NCBI GenBank assembly: GCA_032716605.1
Contig: CM064505.1
Span: forward strand, 48,495,762-48,559,761
Length of the DNA stretch: 64,000 nt
Origin: Paralithodes platypus
Lineage: Eukaryota; Arthropoda; Malacostraca; Decapoda; Lithodidae
Direction: 5' to 3'
Shown: positions 55,827 through 64,000 of the stretch, piece by piece
Layout: each line of letters starts with the position of its first letter
Position numbering within the stretch: the first letter of the stretch is position 1
The notes under the pieces: model-generated
Told to the model about the DNA's origin: nothing
What the model saw: only the letters and a program-made list of their open reading frames with translations
The model's database searches: none
Program-made: the position numbers and the translations under genes

Positions 55827-56433
55827 GTGTGTTAGCGATGCCATCGACTGAAAAATTGTGTAAGAATGTTAAAGAAACTGCCCCCTTCCTGATGTCGTGG
55901 GCCCTTCCCACTAGACCAGGGTTACTTTCCCAAATAACATCTACAAGTAATGATGCTAATTTTCTCTTTGTGACTCGCTTGCCTGTACTATTGACCCATA
56001 AATCTCCCTGTTGTAGAGGTTGAGCAACTTTCATAAACTTAATAAGGGACTGAATTAGGCATAAAATATGATGTGTATCCCCATGCTTGAGCGCCGGGAT
56101 AGTAAAATCGCAAAACACATGATCGCTATACTCATTTTTAGCGATAAAAGTGGAGGACGGCGCAATTTGGACATTTTTATTGCATCTCCCAAACCTGAGG
56201 CAATTAGGTTCGTTGCTCATCGCCGCCAGCTCAGACACCCTGTTACCTGTGGCCAAAGCCATCAGGAACACAGCCTTCTTTAATAGTGACTCGAAATCCG
56301 GCGCGTGATTATACTTGCGCGAATGGAGTAAAGACAATACTTTGTCAAGTGACCAGGTAGGCATGAACTGACGGGGTGGTGGGCGAAGTTTGAAACGCGC
56401 CCTCATGAACCCTATCTCTTCCGCCTGCGGTAT
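55827..56433 (-). pseudogene. DIRS copy II tyrosine recombinase, main part
   Basis: PQAEEIGFMRARFKLRPPP, MPTWSLDKVLSLLHSR, AVFLMALATGNRVSELAAM (catalytic Arg), NKNVQIAPS, HILCLIQSLIKFMKVA, SNPGLVGRAHDIRKGAVSL (HxxR) and VDGIAN. Open for 199 residues. The N-terminal side is cut by the DIRS III terminus at 56434, the C-terminal side by Gypsy; the last 30 codons lie at 6715-6816. Confidence 0.9.
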
Positions 56434-56860
56434 AGATTATAGGTTTGACTCCTGTAAGGAGATAAAGAAAACCTAATATTTAGTAGTGGCCCCGTAATCA
56501 TTGACGAACATCCCTATTACATAAGGCATCCTCTTCAAACACTAATCCGCCGTAGTTTGAATCTACCGCGCAGAGCATTTAAAAACTGAGGAGCCTTCAT
56601 CATGAGCGCACGCGACCTCACTCATGGCTTCAGTCATTATGAATTGGGTTCTCACTACGAAAAAACTTCGTAAAAAATAAAAACAAAAAGAAAATAAGAA
56701 TAACTATCTAATAAGCTTTCCATCATATCGTGGATGTACTTGTGTGGATTTCTGACCAGACGCTGATTCAGGCGTCATTCCTCCTTCACTGACATATCAA
56801 GTAAACCAAAATCCTTAATACATCAACGAATGGGAAGGGGACGGTCGGGAGGGCCCCAGT
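56434..56860 (-). repeat. DIRS copy III 3' inverted terminal repeat
   Basis: Begins TATAGGTTTGACTCCTG; its first about 75 bp are the reverse complement of the left half of the ICR. Same organisation as 4778-5660. The terminus directly abuts the copy II recombinase reading frame. Confidence 0.8.
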
Positions 56861-56968
56861 CGTCAATGATTACGGGACCACTACTAAATATTAGGTTTTC
56901 TTTATCTCCTTACAGGAGTCAAACCTATAATTTATTAGTGGCCCCTCCATCATTGACGAACATGCCTG
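56861..56968 (-). repeat. DIRS copy III internal complementary region
   Basis: CCACTACTAAATATTAGG to GGAGTCAAACCTATAATTTA and TTAGTGGCCCCTCCATCATT: the two ends joined in complement, as in copy II. Confidence 0.8.
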
Positions 56969-57607
56969 ATTTCTAAGACTGGAGGGGGACATTCGTAATC
57001 ATATCATAACTCTATAAAAGCAGATAATAAAAACAACCACATAGTATTCTTACTTTTGAAAAATATATTTAAATATGGCGTAGACCAAAAATATACAAGA
57101 AAAAGGGGTTCAGGCAGGTGCGTGCTTCAAAGAAGCCTGCCTGACAAAAAATGGGTAACCCTGAAGATTCTGAACACAGATCTGTAGTTACAAAGGCACC
57201 CCACTCAACGAGTGGTGACAAAAATAACAAGTTATAAGTTTATATGTGCACATAATAAACCCCAAAATAATCGTGGAGAGAAATTGCAAAGGATCTCCAC
57301 TGTTCTAATATTAGACTGCTTTCGCAGCTAAAACTACTATAACAACTCCGTTGTTTTGTACTAACATTGTACTAGCACAATTTCTCACTGAGAAATTTTC
57401 ATATCACATTAACCTTAAATTAAATCACAGCTCTCATACTCCGGCGGGGTCTAGGGTGTCCTATGTCAACTGACTGCACCCCCCCCCCCCCTTGTGAAAA
57501 TAAACAAAAGTGACTGCAGGGCCACCTAGACCCTCTGCCTTAAAGCTATACATGGTAAGGAAGGTTTGTCTAGAGCAACTGATAAGTATCTAGACAAAAA
57601 CGTATGA
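56969..57607 (-). other. DIRS copy III 3' untranslated region
   Basis: No ORF. Shares blocks with 5769-6321. Contains the residual, out-of-frame last codons of YR (57560-57650). Confidence 0.6.
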
Positions 57608-60319
57608 TTAGACGCCCACAACTGAGTGGACGCGATATCTTCTACTGAAAATTTTTTTCAGGAAACGTAAAGAGGCTGCCCATTTGCGTAAATCGTGGGC
57701 CCTACCCACAACGCCGGGATTACTCTCTTTAATGACTTCGACCAGAAGAGAGGCTAATCGTCGTTTAAGTAAGCGTTTACCCGTACTTGCTACCCATAAA
57801 GCACCTTGGGGGTTAAGAGGAGCTACTCTCAAATATTTGGTTAGAGCTTGCACTGGACATAGATTATGATGCACCTTTCCCCTTTTTAACGCCGGCACCG
57901 TGAACTCAGAAAACACGTGTGCACTGTGCTCATTCTTGGCTACAAAACCTGGGGAAGGTGCAATGTAAATACATTCATTAAGTCTGCCAAACCTAAGACA
58001 ATTAGGTGTGTTGCTCATCGCCGCCAGCTCAGACACTCTGTTCCCGGTGGCCAAAGCCATAAGGAAAACCGCCTTTTTTAAGAGTAATGCAAAGTCTGCA
58101 GTATTTTGGTACAGACGAGAGTGAAGTAAAGACAAAGCTTTGTCGAGAGACCAAGTAGGCATGAGCTGACTGGGAGGTGGGCGAAGTTTAAAACAAGCTC
58201 TCATAAAACCTGTTTCCTCCGCCACCGGTATGGAGAGACCTGTAAGGTCTAAAAAGGGCACTCTAATCGCAGTTAAGTGATTTTTTAATGTTACCACAGA
58301 TAAATGTTTCTGCTCAAACAGATAATTTAAATAATTGAAAACTAAAGCCACTGACGGCACATTCTGTTCCGTTCTGATGATCCAGGAAGTAAAGGCTTGC
58401 CAATGTGAGTGATACTGTCGTTTCGTAGACTGAGTATATTGATTGATTAATTTATTGGTCACATCTCTACCGTATGGTGCTAGCCACTTGGCCTCCTGAA
58501 TGTCCATAATGCAAAAGTCAGCGAGGTCGCTAGGTTGCCAATCGTGTCTAAGTGGAAATACCCGACCGGGAGCGATACCGGGTCCGAGCACCACGTTTTC
58601 AACTGCTGGTACCACAGGGGCGCGATTAGCGAGACTAAGCCTCGATAATCTCGTAGTTTGTTCACTACGTGGCACATTAGTGACGCATCTGGCGGCGGAA
58701 ACAGATAGATGGAGCTCCATCTGTTCCAGTCTGTCACTAGGGCGTCTGGCCCCCCTGCCGGCGTTTTCGCCCGGCGGGTGAGGTATAGAGGGAGTTTGTG
58801 AGTCTCCTCGGACGCAAATTGATCCACTTGTGGATGGGAGAGCTCTGCAATCATTAGGTTGAAAATGGGTTGCTTGAGCTCCCATTCTACTGTCGTGCTC
58901 TGTCTCCGGGACAGAGCGTCTGCCCAGACGTTTGCTACGCCTGGGAGATAAGATGCGTGAAGGTAAATGTCTAGTCTGTTGGCGAGAGTAAAAATCTCTT
59001 CCGACACGTTTAGCAACCACCTTGACCTCGTTGATCCTTGTTTCTGAATACAGTGAACTGCATTCAGATTGTCCATTCTGAAGGCCACCGACTTGCCCCG
59101 TAGCGCCGGACCGTGAGCCTGAAGGAAATACAAGGGGACTAGTAATTCTTTGACATTGATGTGAGAGATTTCTAAGTGGGACCAAAGCCCCTGACCCTGG
59201 TGCCCCTGATTTGACTGAAATCCCCACCCTATTGTGCCTGACGCATCCGTGTCTACCCATACCGTTGGTGGAGGAGAGGTCCATGACATTATTGAGTGCA
59301 ACGTTTCCCTCTTTGCCCAGACCGCTAGCAAGGTGTGGATTAATTTCGGGATGGGCCATAATTTTCCCGCCGGTAAGAGCGGGAAATATTTGTTGCCTTC
59401 CAATATTAATCGTTTTACTTTCAACCGGCCCAACTTGACAGTTAGTTGAATCCAGTTGAGAGAGCCTACCAGAGACTCCCAGACCCTCCGCGTCGTAGTC
59501 AGACTGTGAAGAAACATGAACAGTTTCCTGCGAAACCTGTTGCGATTGTCCACACTCTGACTCAGAGTGAGAGCGGCCGTGTCCCAGACCAGCCCTATCC
59601 ACTGAATTACTCGTGAGGGAACAAGGTTTGACTTTACCAGATTTACCTTGAAGCCTAGAGTTTTGACATGATTTAAAATAATATTGACATGTTTGACGCA
59701 TAATTGTTGTGTCTCTGCCACCACCAGCCAGTCGTCTAGGTACCACAACACTCTGATCCCCTGTTTTAACAATGGCATCAGGGCTTGCCTGACTAATTTC
59801 GTGAATAATCGAGGTGCTAGGTTCAAGCCGAACGGCATCCTTTGAAAAACAAAATTTTGGTGCCTGATCCGTAAGGCCAAAAACCTTTGAAATCTTTTGT
59901 TGACCGAGACGTGCCAATAGGCGTCTGTCAGGTCTAGTGAACACATCCAACCTCCCGGCGGAAGTGTTAGCCTGATTTGGTGAACTGTTAACATTCTGAA
60001 AGATTCGTTGTGAATGTGAAGGTTCAGATAAGACAGGTCTACGACCGGCCTCATCTGAACACTGTCCCTTTTTGGAACCAAAAATAGTTTGGACGTGAAT
60101 ACAGGGTAATTTGGGGGGACCGGGATGATGACATTCTTGGCAATCATCTCCTGGACCAGTGACTCCACCTCTAAAGAAACAAAATTCGCCGTTGTCGGCT
60201 GACGTAAGCGAGGTCGCCGGAGCCACTGCCAAGTGATGCCTTTGCGAGCCACCATCCGTGCCCAAGTGTTTAATGGCCATGCTTGGTGACACGTTCGGAA
60301 CGACCCAGTTAGCAGACAA
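57608..60319 (-). pseudogene. DIRS copy III tyrosine recombinase ORF (YR domain 58510-57608)
   Basis: One open frame of 903 codons. The last third is the YR: DVTNKLINQYTQSTKRQYHS (N-terminal core-binding part), FMRACFKLRPPPSQ, MPTWSLDKALSLLHSR, LMALATGNRVSELAAM (catalytic Arg), SNPGVVGRAHDLRKWAASL (HxxR). A 1-nt change in the T7 tract at 57652-57658 throws the frame off just before the segment that holds the nucleophilic Tyr, so the encoded enzyme is probably dead. The first 600 codons overlap the RT-RNase H gene in another frame and show no domain. YR joins circular cDNA to the genome in place of an integrase. Confidence 0.85.
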
Positions 60320-60369
60320 GGGTTCGCCGGCTGTACTACCCTCGGGTCCTCCGGCCTTAAGGTTGGCAC
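58480..60369 (-). CDS. DIRS copy III reverse transcriptase-RNase H
   Basis: 629 residues. RT: SKLFLVPKRDSVQMRPVVDL, MCSLDLTDAYWHVSV, RMPFGLNLAPRLFTKL, catalytic LWYLDDWLVVAE, GFKVNLVKSNLVPS. RNase H: VWVDTDASGTIGWGFQ, ISHINVKELLVPL, FRMDNLNAVHCIQKQGS, VWADALSR. The end (QVDQFASEETHKLPLYLTR, SIYLFPPPDASLM) is the usual DIRS post-RNase H segment. No separate methyltransferase motif was recognised. Follows ORF1 after 17 nt and overlaps the YR frame by 1.84 kb. Confidence 0.9.
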   Translation of the reverse strand: MPTLRPEDPRVVQPANPCLLTGSFRTCHQAWPLNTWARMVARKGITWQWLRRPRLRQPTTANFVSLEVESLVQEMIAKNVIIPVPPNYPVFTSKLFLVPKRDSVQMRPVVDLSYLNLHIHNESFRMLTVHQIRLTLPPGGWMCSLDLTDAYWHVSVNKRFQRFLALRIRHQNFVFQRMPFGLNLAPRLFTKLVRQALMPLLKQGIRVLWYLDDWLVVAETQQLCVKHVNIILNHVKTLGFKVNLVKSNLVPSRVIQWIGLVWDTAALTLSQSVDNRNRFRRKLFMFLHSLTTTRRVWESLVGSLNWIQLTVKLGRLKVKRLILEGNKYFPLLPAGKLWPIPKLIHTLLAVWAKRETLHSIMSWTSPPPTVWVDTDASGTIGWGFQSNQGHQGQGLWSHLEISHINVKELLVPLYFLQAHGPALRGKSVAFRMDNLNAVHCIQKQGSTRSRWLLNVSEEIFTLANRLDIYLHASYLPGVANVWADALSRRQSTTVEWELKQPIFNLMIAELSHPQVDQFASEETHKLPLYLTRRAKTPAGGPDALVTDWNRWSSIYLFPPPDASLMCHVVNKLRDYRGLVSLIAPLWYQQLKTWCSDPVSLPVGYFHLDTIGNLATSLTFALWTFRRPSG

Positions 60370-60386
60370 CGGGAGTGAGAGAGACT

Positions 60387-61751
60387 TTAGTTTTTTGATG
60401 GTGGGGTTGGTGGTGCTGGACGCTTTGCCGGCTGGCTGGTGTTGGCCGAAGACTGGCCCTGACCTGGCTTATGCTGGCCGCGTCCTCTCTGACCTGAAAA
60501 CCTACCCTGTCTATGCCTGTACTGACCTTGGGGGGAGTGGGAGGACTTAGGCAGAAGAAAGGGTTTAGATCCCCCTGGCTGAGCTTTAGCGGTTGGCCTG
60601 GGTTTGGGGAAGTTAAATGCAGGTTTCTTAGAAGGGGTGGGACTGTGCTTAACGGCCTGTGCCATATTGAACACCGTTCGCCACACTTCAGGGGACATTA
60701 AAGAGGGAGTAAGCACTGGTGACATGATCACCTGATTCGCAATGCGATCAGGTAGCTTGCGAACTAAAGACATTCTGAGATCTTGTCTTGCTCGTACCGC
60801 CTCAAGTAAGGCGGTGCGTATGTCACCCAAGGATTGGATTGACGACTGGAGGAGCAGTCGCCGGGATAATTCAACCGATCTTCTGGCATCCGCGTCTGCG
60901 ATTGCCTGAGTGGACCGCAGTAAAGACTTAGCCACCTGTTGAGACACTATGTACTGAGAGAACAGGCGAAAAGCTTTCCCCCTTAGCCTAAATTCTCTGT
61001 CTAGGTGAGTAGAGGTAGGGGTAGTGAAAGGGTCTTTTAGCTCACAAAGATTAATCTTAGGGGCAGCTAGGAAAGAAAACAAAGCTGACGGGACTCCGCC
61101 GGCAGAACCTACCGGCATGGAGAACCACGAATGAGTATCCTGAGGGATCTGGTGGGAAGATTTAGAAGTAAATGTGGTTGCAAAGTTTTGAGCCTCTACC
61201 TCCCAATCTACCCAAGGTCCTGGACCCAACTGCCCCACCTTCAAAACTGGATTAGCTGCTTCGTCTGTGACGGTCTGTAAATCAAGTTCAGGAGTGAGAG
61301 CTGACAGAGTCTTAATATCATTAAACCCATCCAGCTTAGACCAGTCTGAAAATAGTTTCGAAGCTGAGGCAGGGGGTAAAGCTGGCTTAGTAGCATACAC
61401 AAAATAGTCTTGGTGATAATAACTAGGTATAGCCTTGACGTTTACGTCCAGTACATTTCCCAAATTATCCAGGGCCCTTAATTTCTTTGACTTATTGCCC
61501 TGGATGACCCACTCACGCGGTACCGGGAGTTCCCCTGACAAAGTAGGTTGGGCGAGCTCTGGGTTAGTGGGGGTCAAAAGGACCCATGACTCGTCTGGTC
61601 CATAAAGCAAGGGCATAGCCACCTTTCTGAGAGGCGCCTTGTCTAGAGGGGGTGGATTGACATCCGTGATGACCCTGACATTTGAAGTTGTCAATGCCGC
61701 CGTAGCAGGCTTAGTACAGAGTGGGTGGGTTAGGGATCTTAGATAAAGCAA
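60387..61751 (-). pseudogene. DIRS copy III ORF1 (gag-like), C-terminal part
   Basis: LTTSNVRVITDVNPPPLDKA, MPLLYGPDESWVLL, GNKSKKLRALDNLGNVLDVN, SYYHQDYFVYATKPALPP. A helical middle (FRLFSQYIVSQQVAKSLL) and a basic Gly/Gln-rich end (RFSGQRGRGQHKPGQG), probably nucleic-acid binding. It is out of frame with the N-terminal part by one indel near 61740. Structural role inferred from position. Confidence 0.8.
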
Positions 61752-62994
61752 TTGAAGTCATCAGAGGCCGTACCGTAGAACATGTCGTGGGAGCCCCCAA
61801 GTCCATTGTGGGGTTTTCCTGTTGTTGGCCAAAAAATTTAGATAAAGCATCAGTAAGTAGCCCATTAATTTCTTGTGCAGTAACAAATTGGTTAGAAGAT
61901 GAACTTACAGGTGAATCATTAATATCGTGCGCGGCGTCTAAGCCTGAGCCTGACTCTTGCCCTTCCATCTCCGAAATTATTGAAACCTCGTCTTTCTCCT
62001 CCTGATCCTCCTGAGAAGACCCCGCCGAAGCTGGGGTACCTTGTTGCCAAGATAAGTCAGGAATAGAGGATGGGATCGCCGCGTCCCTGTGGACATCAGC
62101 TACTGTGTGACTCGTTTGAGTCGGACGTGGGTGGTCAGACCCTGGCTGAACAAACCGGCAAACACCGAGGCCCTGGCCTACACTCTCTTGGGAGTCTGAA
62201 ACATTCTCAATTATTGAACCCTCTGAACTTTCCAATTCCAGGGTTAAAATATTAATAGGTAAATCCTCTTTAGGGACAGGCCCCGCACTGGACCCTTGAG
62301 ACCTAACACAAACTTTGTCTGGGGTAGAGGTACGAAGAGAGGCACTAGAAGCTGGTGAATGTAGGGAGGACTTTCGTTTCTGGGAATCCTTTTTGGAGGA
62401 TTTATGGCTACAGTGTGACCGAGAACTACTCCTAGATTTGGAGGATTCATCGCCGTGACCACTGGTGGAACTTTCCGTCCTACTCGTCTTACTCGCTGGT
62501 GAAGAGGCAAGACTAGAAGACTGGCGTCTGAGAGGTGACCTAGACCGAGATCTCGCCCGAGACGAGGAGGTGGACGCCGGGGGTGTAGGCTCTCTTGGAC
62601 GTTTTGGTGTAGTAGCAGAAGATACAGAACCCTGACCAGTCTCCGCTGGCTTAAGACTCGTGACTCTAGAGGAACGTTTAGGGGGAGGGTGTTCAAATAG
62701 CAATCTATCCCAAAGAGGGACTTTGTCACATTGAAGTGATTTATGCGCAACAATCGTAGTGTAGGCTGCCATCTGTTGCCGTACTTCTCTTAAAGCTACT
62801 GCCGCGGTCTTATCATTGTCGCAAAGGACCTTGACAGCTAATTGGGAGCAAAAAGAACAATTACGCATTACCCAGAGACCCCTTGAACGGTCTAGACATT
62901 TAACACACCTTATGCAAAGGGTATGCGCAAAAATAGGGATACCGGCACAAGCAGGGGTAGTGCATAAAGCAAAGACTGGGGCTGAGGTAGCCAT
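61711..62994 (-). pseudogene. DIRS copy III ORF1 (gag-like), N-terminal part
   Basis: MATSAPVFALCTTPACAG, then HTLCIRCVKCLDRSRGLWV and RNCSFCSQL: a Cys/His cluster that may bind zinc. Then an Arg/Ser-rich region (RARSRSRSPLRRQSSSLASS) and an acidic middle (QEDQEEKDEVSIISEMEGQE). The start is supported by the equivalent ATG in copy I. The final residues after about 61750 are a frameshift artefact. Confidence 0.8.
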
Positions 62995-64000
62995 GACAGA
63001 GACTGGTGGGGAAAACTACCGCCGGGTCTGTATTGGTCCGCCGGAGCCCAGCTCTGGAAAAAAAAAAAAAAATTCCAGGAATTAATGCTCATAAGGTTAA
63101 CCCAACATGTTCGCATACAAGTGTTAATAATCCACCGGATAACGAGATGTAATGACACAACGATCACAGCTCGCTACGCGGCGGGGTTCAGAATATCTAA
63201 ACAAATCTTTTGACGAAAGTGAAGAATACCCTCTGACATAATATAATTGTCCAGCATGGCGATTATAGTCTTTCTGGTGGTGACTGTCTTAAGATTCAAT
63301 TTTTGGAACAAAAACAACCCCCCATAAAGACGCCGGCCCTTGAAATATTTTAGTAGAATAACACAGGGCAGGCTGACACGAGATCTGATTTCTAACGAAT
63401 TGTCACAAAAAGATCGCCGTAAGGTTGAAGGCGGCGATACCTAATTGTATCACTAAATTAAGTGGTTAAATCGAAATTGAATTTGTAAATTCCTTATTTC
63501 CTCCACCTAGGAGCACCCCCCGGGTGTGAAAAAACGATGTTAACCCTAATTGAACCTTCAATCGTCGTAAGTATAAAGGCGGCGATACATATAGCATCAC
63601 TTAAAATGGATTGGTTAATGAACTAAATGACTTAGTTGTTCATCCCACCCTACCAAGGTACACCCGCCGGGTGAGATGTCAAAAAGTTAACCCCATAAGT
63701 TCCTGTCCCCACTTCTTTGTAAAAGATCGCCGGGGAGGAAAGCCCTTAACAACAGCTAGGTTTTTCATGTGGTTTTGTAAAACCTGGTAGAAAAACTACA
63801 TAACGTATGTTCGCATGAACAACGTTTTAAAGATGGGTACAGCCATTTCCGCCGGGAATCAAAGGGTGCCTGAAACCAGGTACCAACAGAGACGCAGTCC
63901 TGGAGAGCCACAGACACCTCATCGCCGGGGACACCAGCCTGTGTTTAAAAACCACGTGTGGCCCAACACGGCTCTCGGCCGGGTTTTTTTCATGGTGAAA
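62995..64000 (-). other. DIRS copy III 5' untranslated region (to the window edge)
   Basis: No ORF. GCCGG(G) boxes are frequent. Two diverged copies of a 148-bp unit (GGCGGCGATAC... GTTAACCC) lie at about 63412-63560 and 63561-63710. The 5' inverted repeat is not reached. Confidence 0.6.
63074..63097 (-). promoter_or_regulatory. Conserved DIRS leader motif (copy III)
   Basis: Partner of 2280-2303, one mismatch in 24, about 80 bp upstream of the ORF1 ATG. A run of 14 A directly precedes it on the plus strand. Confidence 0.5.

Noticed and set aside
1..64000. A host gene or non-mobile gene system
   Set aside because: Every substantial coding region could be assigned to a mobile element; remaining gaps are short and show no coding or exon-like pattern that I can support.

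Overview
The window is eukaryotic and consists, as far as I can see, entirely of transposable elements. There is no recognisable host gene, no rRNA, no true tRNA gene and no prokaryotic signal. The mix suggests an invertebrate, most likely a decapod crustacean or related arthropod: DIRS tyrosine-recombinase retrotransposons, RTE and CR1/Jockey-like LINEs, a Penelope-like element, a Ty3/Gypsy element, piggyBac, pogo/mariner-type and hAT-type DNA elements. The taxon is an inference from element content, not a direct reading.

Layout. Three DIRS copies on the minus strand form the base layer. Copy I (1-3745) keeps the gag-like ORF1 and 5' inverted repeat. A spacer with an RTE fragment follows (3746-4777). 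Copy II (4778-56433) keeps its 3' inverted repeat, internal complementary region (ICR) and a recombinase gene cut in two. Copy III (56434 to the right edge) is nearly complete: 3' repeat, ICR, tyrosine recombinase (YR), RT-RNase H and ORF1.

The recombinase gene of copy II is split by one Ty3/Gypsy insertion (6817-55826, minus strand), proven by the 5-bp duplication GTGTG at 6812-6816 and 55827-55831. Its two LTRs differ by only about 2-3 % by eye, so the roughly 46 kb of later insertions inside it are younger still. The domain order is gag - protease - integrase - RT - RNase H, which is the Gmr1-like order, and the capsid part of gag resembles a SCAN domain.

Inside the left LTR sits a plus-strand CR1/Jockey-like LINE (LINE-A, 7509 to about 30710). 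It is broken by a pogo-type element with a second pogo inside, a LINE-B plus poly(A) retrosequence plus SINE block, an RTE copy, and an 11.8-kb composite (18420-30210). That composite contains a hAT-like element, which contains a LINE-B, which contains an intact minus-strand LINE-A, a LINE-D and an RTE tail.

Between Gypsy gag and protease, a piggyBac MITE (36198-49356) contains a pogo-type element. The pogo contains a Penelope-like element of Naiad type (GIY-YIG nuclease N-terminal to RT), and that is split by a CR1/L2-like LINE and a full piggyBac with a nearly intact transposase.

Nesting reaches seven levels, and most junctions are supported by target-site duplications or by reading frames that resume across the insertion. 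The most intact coding units are LINE-A ORF1/ORF2 (18864-22884), DIRS III RT-RNase H, and the piggyBac transposase (one frameshift).
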